A DNA stretch of 64,000 nucleotides from Echinococcus granulosus (lineage: Eukaryota; Platyhelminthes; Cestoda; Cyclophyllidea; Taeniidae): NCBI RefSeq assembly GCF_000524195.1, contig NW_020170409.1, positions 857,004 through 921,003 on the forward strand, given 5' to 3'. The notes under the pieces were generated by a model. It did no database searches, was not told the DNA's origin, and worked only from the letters and a program-made list of their open reading frames with translations. This document shows, one piece after another, positions 50,033 to 63,300 of the stretch. Positions within the stretch are counted from its first letter, which is position 1, and the number at the start of each line of letters is the position of its first letter. A program made the position numbers and the translations under genes.

Positions 50033-53000
50033 CAGACTTCTTGTGAGCCTCCAGTAGACTGTCAGGGAATCGAAATTGAGTAAATGCGGGTGTTGCAACT
50101 TCCGCCTTGGTCAGGCTGACCTCCTCCACAAAGGGGATGGTCATTGTGAAAGCGTAGTTGGAAGTGCTTACAATGGAGACACACCTCAGCAGCCTCCACA
50201 CAGGTCGAAATGCTGAAGATGAGACAGTGAAGTCTAAAGGGTGGAGGGTGTCGATAGGATGATATAGGGGAGAGGAGTGCTAACGTGATTCAAAGGCAAC
50301 GTCAAATCCTCATGACAGGCAGTAATACAAAATTGTGGGACGCTAGTGCACAAAGCTTAGCCACCCGATGGACTTGAGCGTGTGTGTGCGCGGGCAAACT
50401 AGCTCATCGGGAAATGACAATGGCGTTGGGATAAGATGAGCGAGCTAGAGTGCACAAAGAACACTCACAATGGCCACGGAGATACATCGCGAATCCTCTC
50501 TTGGAAAACGTTTACTCATGTGCACTGCTCCAGTTGCCATCGTGAAAGCCAAGCCATGAATTTTCGACACTATCGCAAGCCACCAGCTAATCTGGTTACC
50601 TACCTGCCCTCCTAAGGGTAAAATGAGCCGTCCAATGGCACCTTTAGAGGGTGCGAAGTACTGATTCCTGTTCAATTTTGGTTAGTCTCAATAGGCTGGT
50701 TCTCCGTAGGGCATAGAAAAATTCCATGAAGTCCACTACAACAGCAAATGTGTGTAGTGGGTGGAGAATGCGTTGGCATTTATCCAAGTCAAAAATGCAC
50801 AGTGAATGCCAAACTGAGCCATGGATTTCATACACTGTTGTCGTTCGAATGCAGCTAGCAGTCATCAGCATTCCCAAAACAGTAATGTTCTTACATGGCG
50901 TAATTCCCGTATACATTAAAAGGCTATCGCTTTCGATGTTACTTTACTAAAAGCGTAAAGAAAAGTTCCTGGTGTTGTGTAATATAGTATGCATGAGCAG
51001 ACGCCCTCACCAGCACGCACAATTATGCTGTATCCCAAAGCCTCGCTGTTGGTATTTATCCTTGGTTAATCCCAGTTCGTGGCAATTAATCTGTTCCTCC
51101 ATTCGTACCAAGATACAGCTTCACTGCATGACCGCATAGCCAAGAATACGATTTCAGCAAACAGGGTTCTATGATGGTGCTGACTGAATAGCCGGGGGGG
51201 TAATTTAAGTTATTCAAATTCCGAGAAAAGAAAGTGAATAATATTTTAATCCAACCCCAGCATATATTTTCACTCGAAAAGCAGTACCCTAGGTACGGAG
51301 ACGAGGTGAAGAAAAGGTGTGCACAAAAGAAAAAAATTAACAACAGCGGCAAAGAACTACCACACGATTCACATACGTGAGGTGTGGGAGTGGGAGGCGT
51401 GGGGGGAAAGTGCCTTCCTTTCTCTTTTTACATAAACAAAAAATAGACAATCGTGAGGAAGTTTGGGCACCACTCTGATCAGACGAAATGGAACGCTGCA
51501 AAAATGAGCAGAAGGAGGACGAAAGCAACTGTCTGGTGAGGGTGGGGTAAAAGTGATCCGTTCTTTTCGACGCTTCTGTGTTGCGAAGAGCTTCCTTGAG
51601 CACTGTAGACATCGAAAGCGTCTGAAGGAAGTAGGAAAGTAAGCAGTGAGCTACTTTAGTGAAGTTTGGGCAGAATGTCAAGTCAAGCTAGAAATTGTAA
51701 TGCTACATGCATAAAATTGCCGCTATTATGCCATCGCCAGTCATTCAGTTCCGCAGTCCATTGAACAGCTATATACCTCATGAAAGGCTAGAATCTGGAT
51801 GCCTGATCAACGAGTAATCTGTGGCAAAATTGAACGTGAGAGGTATCATTCTGTGGGAGCGTTGCATTCAACAGTCATCGTTTCCCAAGGTGAATGTTTG
51901 CATTGCCGAATGGTGAGCCCATATTGAGTGTGACGCTTTCAATTGGCATCCCAGCATTGATGACGAAGTGAAATGAATTCTCCCCGAATGTTTTGGCCGA
52001 ACTAAGATATTCTTCTAATGTGCGGGCCTTTCAGGTTAAATACTGATTAAACTCTATGATGGGTGTATAAATTCAGTAGCAGGTGGTTATGGGGAAGGTA
52101 AATGCAGTTTACGATGGTTAAAGTCCTTTCCATTCCGGTCTTTGTTAGTGACCCATTTAACGTGAACGTATAATTTTTATTAGTTTTCTTGCAGGGATGA
52201 TTCTAGGCCCCCAAAACTGTAAACTATAAATACCAGGTCGGGGATTAATCCCAGTGAGACATTTACTAAGGCAATAATTGTTGCATAAAAAGCCACTATC
52301 TTACCACGAATCGCATCCAGCGGAATCATCTCCTCAGCAGTAGGGGAGGATAACTGTCGTCCAATAGGGTGTAGTCCGAATTCCGGTAGCATGGCGACAG
52401 CGGAGGCGAAGAAGGGCAGAGGTGCGTTTAGTCTTCGGTACTGGCAAACTAGTTGTCCCACGGCTCCTTGACACACTGGATCCTCCATAAACTTCTCCAT
52501 TATGTCGATTTCTATCTCATCCGGTGAGTACAGCTCTTGTCTTGTCGACTGCGGATTTTCCCTCTCGACACCGGGCCAGTTGGCAACGACTTTGGTGAGA
52601 TTGGGTCGGAAGCAGCTCATTATATGCGATATTCGCTGGATGTTTTAAAATACAAATTGATTAGACGGTAAGAGTGGATGCCCTTGGAACGCTACGTTAA
52701 GTAATGACTTATTTATTATCATGGTCGAGGTGACAAGTTGTTCTAGTACTTAGCTGATATTTACAATGTCGAAGTGTAGGTAAATTATGTCTTACATTTG
52801 CTAATTTAGCTCTTGTGTGATTGAAAGAGGACTAAGTAATAATGATGTTAGCTACATTTTTTAGTTCAACCTAAAGAAAACAACTGATTAGCTCGTGTTA
52901 TGAACTCCCAATGAGTGTAGGAGCGCGGACGCCGACAAGTAGTAAATCAAAGGCGCTAAGGCTACATAAAAGACATCGTTAACGCTGAGCACACTCCCAG

Positions 53001-56000
53001 TGTGTTCGCGCGCTCCTGCCATGATAAAGTGGTGGTGTGCGCAGGTAGTCGCCGTCTATGCGTATCCACATTTACTTTTGTGAATGGCTCTGACCTTAAA
53101 ATTCATGAAAGTACTTTGTATGCATCCACGTTGTGCTGACCAATCAGAAGGGCACAACGAGAACACAAATTGGCCAGCGTTTTTTGGGGGTATGAGAATC
53201 AAGCCCATAAAAATGGAATTCAACTTTTACACAGTAGCTTCAAGAGCATCAAAATTGGAATGTTTTCTATAGTCGCATACCTGCCCAGCAGCTCACGACA
53301 CTTAGGAATGAAAGTGCCATTAAAAGAATGACATGTTAATGCAAAAGTGGCACAATAATTGTCTCAAATACTGAAGACAGATAAATACTTAAAATCTCAT
53401 GTCACCTCGTAGGTTCGTCACACTTTGCGCAAAATGTGTAAAAGATTATTTTTCCACACAGTGGTGTATTTATAATGGCAATATTTTGCGTTAAATGAAG
53501 TATCAAACCGAAGTGAAATGATATGACTACCTCGTTGTCTGCAAGCGTAAATAGGCCTCGAGCTCTATCATCAAAGACATAGGCAGACTCCTTGGTGAAC
53601 GCCTTGAAGGCCCATTCCAGGCGTTCATCAGGAAGTGAGGGGTAGCCCGTGCAGCGTAGACTTAATCCTCCACCGTCATTAAGTCTACTTGGGTTTGAGA
53701 TCGCCACGGCTAAAATTATACGAATCATCCCAGAAAGTTGGATTGTGACAGTCATGCAAAGTTCCGATGGGGAGCATATTTTACAGCTCAATAAATCAGT
53801 CCAACCGGTGCTAGTAGCGCTCGACTATTTTCTAATTTGCCAAATTAACTTTGTCGCGTTTTCATATAAGTATTGATGCTGATAGTAAAGCACTCACCAC
53901 TGCGGTAGCTAATTTCGGTAGAAGTATGCTGAAGGGCGTGCTGCAGTAGAGTCTTTTGGGGTAGATACTCCTCGTTGGACAGATGAGAGAATTTCTCGGG
54001 GAACTCGACGCACGTATAGCGTCCCTGTGCGGTGGGCGTTAGGCGGACACGGAGAATCACCTCGTTTGAGACGTTCGTCTCCTCAATCACCTCTTGCAGC
54101 CCGTCCGCTGATGTGGTTACCGCCTTCAACACTGCCTCCGACGACTCCGCCGGTAAGTAGCGGTACCACCGCAATCGCTTCGGGCCCATTCCCGCGGTTA
54201 GCGAGGCACAAGTTAGGGTAGTGATCTCACCGAAACGCAGTGTGTCTGCTGATATTACTGGTCGCCTTACAGTTAGCGCTGTAGCCGGAAAGGAGAGGGG
54301 AACCATGCTGCTTCACTAGTCTCTCTGAGGTAATACTACGATAAAATGCGCCTAATAAGTTGTAGTGCATGAGCAAGGCCTATTTCTTTCACTTGTTATC
54401 ATTACGATACACTTCTTATCATAAAATATTTTCAATCCACTTTTTGCTTATAAACCAATTAAAGTGGTAGCCACCGAGTGATAAAATTTGGTCTACTAGA
54501 TTGGCAAGTTTCATGGAATCGTATCAAATGAACACCAACTTGTGAGACTGTACTTTAACGAAATTAACAATCCCCACTAGAATACAACCCACTGTAATTC
54601 AGAATACATCACCTAGAACAATTATATGTAACGTATTCTACCAGGAATCAGATTAACCGATTTATAAACGGTCCTGTTGCATCAGAACAGTAGAGAAGCA
54701 ATGCTTACTCTCCTTAAAGAGATTCCCTAAATGTCGCTTACGAGCGTACTTAGAGGACCGAAAAGGGGTGGAAAAGGAGGCGAACGCTTGGGGAAGAAAT
54801 GACCAAATTTCATTTAAAAAAATTGTTTGTCATCATTTTCAAAAGATCAAATCACTAAGAGTGCTCTTTATACAAGGCAATTACTTAAAGCAGAGCAGCA
54901 CATTGCGAGCAGATTAGGTCCGCATCTTTTGAAAAGCAAAATGTGCTACTTCAAGCGAATTTAGGTTGAGAGATGGTTACTCATATTCTAACATCATTTT
55001 AATTCGTCTATCAAACTACGAGAAGACGAGAGAACGGCAACTAGGGGAAGGACTATGCAATGATAGGTTCTTAAAGGAAAGCACTTCGCTTTGCCCGAAT
55101 GGCAGTCTGTTTAATTTTTTATTATGCAGATCAAAGTGTTTGTGCCCAGAGAAACATCTTTATTAAAAAGCAAAGATAAATTTGATTCTACCAGCGAAGA
55201 GCAACGAAAACATTTGCACAGGTGAAAACACATCAATATCTACATTCAGGACAAGTGGACACAGCGAGGTGGCCATTTACGACTTACCTTCCTTAAGACG
55301 CAGAGTGAACGTCTCAGGCGCACGCTTTTCTCCCTCATTTGGCTGGAACCAGCACTGGTAGTCTCCGACATTCTCTGTATTCACCTCGGGTAGCAGGAGA
55401 CTCAGGCTTTGCACCCAGCGCGTTTCTTTGGACGCCGCAGTGTGGTGAGTCTGTAAGACCACCTCGCCGTGGGGTCTGCGCCACTGAAGGTTGCCTTCGC
55501 GCTTCGTGGAACAGGTAACTGACACCGCCATGCCGGGGTTCGCCTCCAGCTCGTAGCGGTCAAGCTTGAGGTCTGTTAGGAGAAAAAAAGTGCCTTTGGC
55601 TTTGGGTTTGGCTCCGTCTTTAAAGCTGAACATCAGCTTTCTTAGCGGAGAGATATGCTGAAGTTGAGAGTTGAATATCCGAAAAAAGTAAGTATGAGTG
55701 CTAGTACTACCGTTTATCTTATGGAAGACCAGCCAAAATAGTCGAAAAAGCTTATGATTGTCAAAACCCTTAAATTTGTAGTACAGAAAACAGTAATTAC
55801 ACGATGTTGTCTATTTAACCACCACTGACACGGTAGAAACTGGGCAAAAACCTGAAAATGGTAAATTATTTTTTCTGCAAAATATCACTAAATACCTGAG
55901 CCATTAGCATGTACGAATTTTCTGTTTGTGTTTCGAGAATTTCTGTTGACCGGTGTAGGGATCACAGATTCACCTCTCTACATTAACACATGGACTGTCT

Positions 56001-56713
56001 GATTAAGCAGCATTTTCATCGTTGAAATAAACATAAAATTTTCTTCCACACAGTGAAATAAAACACCATATACAATGCATGATGTGTAGAGACAAGAGCA
56101 CATCCCCACCGTTTACAATGAGCCGAAATTCGGCGCAGTGGGGTGGTTTGCCATAAAAGTGTTCAACGGGAGGCTCAGGAGAGCAGCAGTAGACGCCAGC
56201 GTGGATATCGTCAACGCGGGGGATACTGAGGGAGGCGGTGAGGAAGCCATTAGCGTCGGGGAAAGCTGCGGTGCGTGAGAAGGCGCCCTCTGGCATTAGT
56301 TCACCGTCTGCTCGTAGCCATCGCACCTCTTTCTGAAATTTCGGATCGGTGCCCACTGCCGCCGAGCAGTTGAATAACAGACTTGTTCCAACATCCTTTA
56401 CAACGTGCTTCTCCGGCACTAGGATCTCTGATGAGAGAGGAAATGCCTCCAATTCAGGTGAGATTTCCACCCTTTACAGTACACTACTGATGTACTACTG
56501 AGAAAATCACCACATTGAAGCAGAGCTAAACACTTTAGCTGTTACTCGTGCTACATTTCCCTCAGCTCCTCTGTTCACTCCAATGGATCTATTTCTAGGC
56601 GTATTACCTCCGAGAGTACACTGTAAGAAGGTCAGTTTCGTTGAATCTGTAGAGATGCCTAACAGGAGGAGGAACAAAACAGCCTCAAATCTTGGCCTTG
56701 AGTCCAACCTCAT
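50033..56713 (-). CDS. Secreted or membrane immunoglobulin superfamily protein (3' end open)
   Basis: Seven exons chain in frame: 56713-56608, 56427-56110, 55572-55288, 54278-53898, 53709-53531, 52635-52305, 50212-50033, at least 593 residues. The start encodes a signal peptide (MRLDSRPR, then FEAVLFLLLLGIS). Three Ig domains are each in one phase-1 exon: LFNCSAA/VRWLRADG/AGVYCCSP; SVTCSTK/LQWRRPHG/VGDYQCWF; TLTCASL/LRWYRYL/QGRYTCVE. A fourth is split over exons 5 and 6 (SLRCTGY/LEWAFKA/HIMSCFRP). Exon 6 continues with an acidic segment and QLVCQYRRL, probably a fifth, less typical domain running into exon 7. No transmembrane segment was joined, so membrane attachment is unknown. The exon structure is that of cell-adhesion and receptor proteins. 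I cannot name an orthologue. Confidence 0.85.
51735..51863 (+). repeat. Dispersed direct repeat, copy 1
   Basis: About 120 bp matches 61357-61481 in the same orientation at roughly 80% identity by eye. Shared blocks are AGTCATTCA, CGCAGTCCA, ACCTCATGAAAGG, GATGCCTGATCAACG, AAAATTGAACGT, GAGGTATCATT. It lies in an intron of the minus-strand Ig gene. There is no open frame common to both copies, so it is a fragment of an unclassified interspersed repeat. Confidence 0.75.
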
Positions 56714-57354
56714 GTTCTGCATAACGGACGAAAGTCGAACGAGACTGCATTTAAAATAATATAAATCACTCACAAAAAGTGCCCAAAAAATTTGAACTGG
56801 GACCTCACATCGTAAGCATAACCTGAATTCTCGAAACCTCTCTGATCACATCCAGGACTGGGGTCAGACAGCATTGGAATGATCACGAAGAGGCAAGAAC
56901 AAATGACTTCGGCATGCAACTCTTTAAAGATAATTTTTGGTGTTTCGCTTTTACTCTCAAATAACTAGGCGAGTAAAAGTGACTGGTGAACAAAGTGTGC
57001 TCCTTGAAGAATATCCTCCCATCTTAACGCTAAATAGGTGGTTTAGTTGCCTGCGCCAAATGGCTCCCTCAATATCACCTACAATAATTTTATAAAACTT
57101 AATTTCAGAACTAAACACCTTTTATCGCCTAAAGATGTAACTCAAGTACTGCAGCATGCCGGTGAAGAAGAATTCGCACCTGGTATGCAAGTTATTTCAC
57201 GACAATCGAACGACTAAGACGGAAACTCAAAGTATCAAAAGTATTCGGTGGAGAAGTTCAAGGCGGGCTATAAACATAGGCTGCTCGAATTTATAAAAAA
57301 GCCTCTCCATGAAATACGAAGGACTAACGAACTTCCACAAATCGAATGACCCAC

Positions 57355-60300
57355 CATCAGGAGTAGTGAATGCCGTTTCTGCTGACTCCAAATCGGAAAG
57401 AGGTCCAGGATACTTGAGGAAACCCTAACAGATGACTCAAAAGCATTACTTCAACTGTTGTAATGCAAAAAAAAAATAATTAAGACTGTTAGTTTTACCT
57501 TTATTCTATATTCACGTCCAGGTTGCAAGTTACTAACTTTGTAGGTGCCGCCTATTCCATAGTTGTTTGGAAAGAGCTTTTTATATTCAACTCCTTCCAA
57601 AGGCATTTCTACCTTCCCTTGAGCTAGTATGGCATATGCCGTCAGTTGAAAGGTTGCATCCATCTCCTCAGCCTTCGCATTTTCACAGGGGACCTTTCTG
57701 AAGGGTTGAAGGTTGACAGCTTGGGCCCTGGGGACGGAGCTCTTGGTAGCCATGGTAATTGTCGAATGTCCTTACAGTAGCACAAATTAATACGAATTGT
57801 TTACTCAAAATACATCAGTAAAATAGGGAAAGTAAAGGCGACGTCAACCGGTGGCATTACCTTGAACGCCGTAGGTGAACATCAGTTGGGAGGGGGTACC
57901 GAGCACCGGCTGATTATCATCGAAAGAGAAATACTGGGGGATGATTGTTATTGTGTAATTCGCCAAGATGTCTCGCTTGTTGAGGAGCTGTTCCACACCC
58001 CATAGATGAGTAGTGCAACCTCCCGTCTTTGTGCCTGTATTGGCAGTAAAAGTGTGGTTACCCCTCCAAGATTTGGCAACTGCTACTGTGAATAAGTATC
58101 GAACCAGTCAACTTAACGGGACACCATAGTAATACAAGTATGCTGATTTACAAATGTCGTAAAATGGGCTATTTTGCCAAACCACGAATGGTACAATTTC
58201 TCTACTTGCAGTTGAGGGCAGCCAGGTAGTTTAGCGTAAGATTCTCCATCGTTCCACAACCGATATCTTTGAAGGAGACCAACACCACATACTCCTTGAC
58301 AGCCGGCCTCAACTCGGCAGAGACAAAGTCCCAAGACAAAATGCCAGTGGTATTGTCGAATTCAATGATAATTTTTTCAAGATCTGTAGGGAAAAACGAG
58401 GTGAAAAAACGTTAAGATTACGTTACCGTGGGCAAAAGGGAACAGTTGACTTATCATTCTCAGCCGCCTTTTTGATTACGAAACAAATGGTAGGCAGAAA
58501 AATTAAACATTATTAGTGCCTTATGATTTGTTGAACTAGGTCTTATCCGTTACACATTTTTTAGGTAGATTGGAAAAATCTCGACCTATTTAGCGGTCAC
58601 AAAGAATAAACTTTCATAGCTCCATTTAAACTGCTATTTCATAGTATAGAAGTCTTGCTACCGGGACATTATTAGTGGAGACAGTTCTGAACGCAATTTA
58701 AGGTGTATTTTAACACAGAGGAGCCTGAAAAACCAGAAGGAAAACTTACCTTTTAAAGGATGAATTAGGTGCGCAAAACTGGATGCATGCTCTTGCAGGC
58801 TCCAATAACACAAATGGGTGTGGTTATCTCCTATATTTGTCTATGCTTGTATAAGGTGTGGCAAATACTCAGAAACAAAATAATAATTAAATATGGAAGT
58901 CTTAAACCTTAATTACCACTTTTACCTCAGTTCACCCCGAAGTAGAGGCTTCAAGAATGTTTTGTGCTGAAGGATATGCCATTCCTTCATAAATATCAAC
59001 AGAGTTACCGCTTTTAAAAGGAGGAAAGATGGAACGTCCTATTTCAGCTAGGCATGCTTCCTCCGGCGCAAAAATGAAAAGAATCGTAAGGGAATTTTAG
59101 AAATTACTGGGACACTGAATCTCGGGTATCAAGAATGCCTCTTAAATCGTTTGGCCACCATTCTAAGGATAATGGAACCAAACCAAAGGTGACCATCACT
59201 AACACCCAATACACTACAAATTCAGAACCTTATTTTCAATCATGTGGTTAAAAGACCCCTCAAGTACTGCAGACATTAAAGTTGCAAATCAAATTTAGAC
59301 CGGCATCAAGGAGACATACAGTAATAAAAAAAAACAGAAATTGAGAATTGGTGACAGTATACGCACTTCAATAAAAATCATGCAAGCAGACATTTCAAAT
59401 CCAGGTAATAGTTAATTTAGTTATAATACTCCCTGACTTCAAGTGTAAAAGGCCACCTTTGGATATTTGAGTAAAATATGGTACTTTTTCCCACAAGTAT
59501 GCCACTACAGGTTATGCGTCAGCTGCTCTCAGCGGAAACGAACGACAAAGGCGAAAAAATTGCAATTATGACTGATATCAGACCAGTGGGAATCATTTTT
59601 AAAACAAATTACTTTAACAGACGTCTTTACGGTGGGTTGGCTTACAGAATGAGGAGCGGCGACATAATTAAGCCTGTACTTATTTGATACAGTGGCAAAA
59701 AACTAACGCCATGTGCACATGCACTCCTGAATAGCAAAACGTGTATTCCCCCACTGGTGCTAAAAGAGTGGGCAGTAGAGTGAAGGTACTCGCTGTGGCG
59801 AACAGCAAGCAGTATCGTAAATACAATCACGTCTTCTAAATAGCTGATAACCGTCCACATTTAACATTCTTAGCATTCCATGTTTGAAGAAGAAGTAGTG
59901 CGCCAAAATGACTGAAGTGCCCGAGCGCAAACGTGGATTCTTGATTACACCCTATCCAAATTGTTTATAATGGGCAATGACTTTCAGTTTGGAGGTGTGC
60001 GCCAAACAAGTCAGGCGAAAGGGTAGCACGTGACCGGTACAAACACGTCTAGACAGTAGACATTAATTTAGTTTGTCTATTATGGTAGCTGTGCGTGACG
60101 GCTACAACTATGCCGTCTAACAGAGAAAGTGACATTAGACTCGGAGCCTAAAAATAGAAGAACCGATGATGTTTAGTACAAGAGTAGTGTGAGCTATTAA
60201 ACTCACAGATAGAAATGCATAGGGCGAAATTTGTGGAAGTTTACTTCGGCCAAAGGGCGGATGGTCCAAATGGAATGAATTTCAAATGAAGCTACATTGT

Positions 60301-63300
60301 TTAAACATTCAAAACCTTTGTAATGAAGTGTAATAACAGTTTCAAATAGAGATGTCGCCATCACCTTAGTGTCTTGATGCTCAGTGACCGACCACACATA
60401 GGGAAGTAGAAAGGTAAAATCAGGAAAAAAAAGGATAAGGCTCACTTGTACTAAAATTCACCATATTTTAAAAACGTATTTATCTTTAGGATAAAGTGAT
60501 AACCGAAATAATAGAGAGAATTGAAGCAAAGAAATGATTAGACGTGCCACCCGGCTTTCCACAAAAGACATAATGTGATCTAGGTTTTATAAGTCGCATT
60601 GGTAGGCCTCAAGTTAGAATAAGCAAAAGTTGCACAAAAAATCAGCTAACATTTAGGGCCGCCGCTTTCTTCGAGCTTCGGAGGCACATAGGTGATGGGA
60701 TAGCTCCCTCTCTCCCTCTCTCATGATCCTTTACTATGCATTCGCAACGTGCAGGTGCATTACCAAGTGGGATTGTACATACACGTGGAAGAATCTCGGG
60801 ATAGTTGCATACAAGGTATTCGATGGCAGTAAAAGCTGAGCCACAGACATGCAAATGTGGTTGTTTTAATCAAATTCCCTGTATTTGACGTTGATGTGCG
60901 AGTAGGGATGCTAACTGGTGCAACCTGAAGGGAGCATGGAGATGCGTTGGTAACTAATTGCGATGGGCAATAGCGAAGGAGTTAAAAGTAAAAGCCGAAT
61001 TTTGCTTTTACATTTGTACATGAAAACACATGTTACTGCCAAATTTGCTCTGTTGCACAGGAGTAGTCGAATACAGTTAGCCAAAAAGGCAGACAGTAGT
61101 GACGGTAGACCACGAAAGCATGTGACAACAAGATGTGGTGAACGAATCGGCGTGTGAAGGAAGTCATAAAACCCGAAAAAGTGGATACCTATATCTACTC
61201 GTGGCTACAGAAGACTTCAGCCACAGCACAGTACTGTCAACTGGCTGCACAACGGTAGGCCAATTGAGTAATTCAAAAGTTGTGGAGACGGTCTTCGAAA
61301 ACGGTGTTTTCCTGATGATCTCTTCCGTAATTAGTTTTACCGAGGTTCCCAGCACATACCAGTCATTCATCTTTCGCAGTCCACTAAACGGCTAGACACC
61401 TCATGAAAGGAAAGATTTTAGATGCCTGATCAACGCATAATCTGCAACAAAATTGAACGTAGGAGGTATCATTTTGTACAAATGGTGAATAAAACACGGT
61501 CACCAGTCCTGACGGTAAGTACATTAGGTATTCTTTGAGTATCATGGTAGGCACAAATGTTAAATGGAGTTGAAGGAGTGTTTTGACAGGAAATGCCACC
61601 ATATACAGGGTGACATCATTAACTGTGGGGCGAGGTGTGTTCATCTTTTAATGCCAAAATTCTAATATACACCAAAACAGTGAAATTGTGCAGACTCACC
61701 ACTGACAAGGAAGTGGGGAGAGCTGTCCTATGATGGTTCAGCCGAAGTGCAAAAAAGCTTTTAAGACCAAAGACTTTTGGACTGAGCATTGTCAAACGCC
61801 AACTGCAGTAGCAGAGGCATGTGAAGACATAAATACAGTTTATGCTCGTCGAAGTTAGTTCTTTACAAGTATATGTTAACTCGAAAGTTCTAAGCTATTC
61901 AAAGTGTGGCCACAAGGTAGAGTATCTGGATGTTGGTTTTGAAAGGGCAAACTCACGCGGATTTGGAATGCGTATCTTCGTGGACCTCGTGTTCTTACCA
62001 ACCAAAAAAGCGACCTCAAAGGTCAGACTATTCAAAGTTTTCGGCGCAGTGAAGTCAAACAGGCTTGGATAGCGTTGCTGAGAGACGTTTTTTCTGTTCT
62101 CGGGATTCCAAGCCGGTGTTAGCTCAAGGCTGCCTCTCGTGCAATTGAGATGATCCAAAAGGACCTACAGTCAGGATTTGTTAGCAGTTCAAAGGAATGT
62201 TTCTTGTTGCATTTTAATGATAATTGCATTTATGGACTGAAGATTGCGTTGAATTGCTAAATAACAAAACTAAACTGTATGGACCTGCTTAATAACTGAA
62301 GAGAATTTATTACTGTTTAAGCCTTTTCTGACGTCTGAATTACTTGAACAATGATAAATATCTGTCCACCAATAACAAAAAATGTAGTAATAAAGGATTT
62401 CAATTTCCTCTTTAAACTATTTGCATTTAAATAGCTAAGACAATATCCATAATCTCCATAATCAGAATTCCAAAAATCACCCGCCATTGAGCACCTCAAG
62501 CATCACGTAACTACGAGGTGTGGGCATTCCAAGCGGTACACTGTTACTGGTATGTAGGCCGATCAGGCTACATAAAATGGTAATTTTTTTGAAGGCTGTG
62601 ATAAATTATGCGAATGCATTTGCATTCAAAGCAAATTCCTTAATTGCAAAGTGTTTGAACTTGAATTTTATTCGAACATAGATTCATACTAAACAGTGGA
62701 TGAATGCTGGTTTGGATACAAATTTACTCCTTAAATGCGTCCACTTTCATTATCCAGTCTCGTACAGAGCCTAGAATGGGCACACTATTTACTCAGGCAG
62801 GGATGCATTTTTGACACTGAAAGTGAAAAAAAAATAGCTCGCAATCGTTGCAAGAAACACGAAACATGAAACTTACTTCACAGCTGTTTTTTTTTCTAGC
62901 AACAGTAACAACAAGCCTTAAGTGACGGGTAGTTTTTAAAAAGCCTACGTTTGCTTTTAATTGTAATAAGCAAAAAGGTGACGAAGGCAAGAAACCTGGG
63001 TCCACGACTTGACAAAAGAGTTCTGCACATTCCAAAGGGTTGTATTTCTCACATCTTCTTGTTTTATGGTCAGTATTTCAGAGCGTGTAGTCGAACAATT
63101 CACATTGGACAGTAGAGGTCCCGTTCAACCCACCACAGCTACTTCATCTACTAGAAGTACAACACCTACATCCCACGTGTTTAAAATGTCAATTCCATCT
63201 TCATGTTGAAGAATAAAAGGTTAAAAAACCGCTCTCCCGAGTAGTAGAGAATTTTACTAACGCTTGGATTGACATAGATTACTCGAGAAAATCCCCGGGA

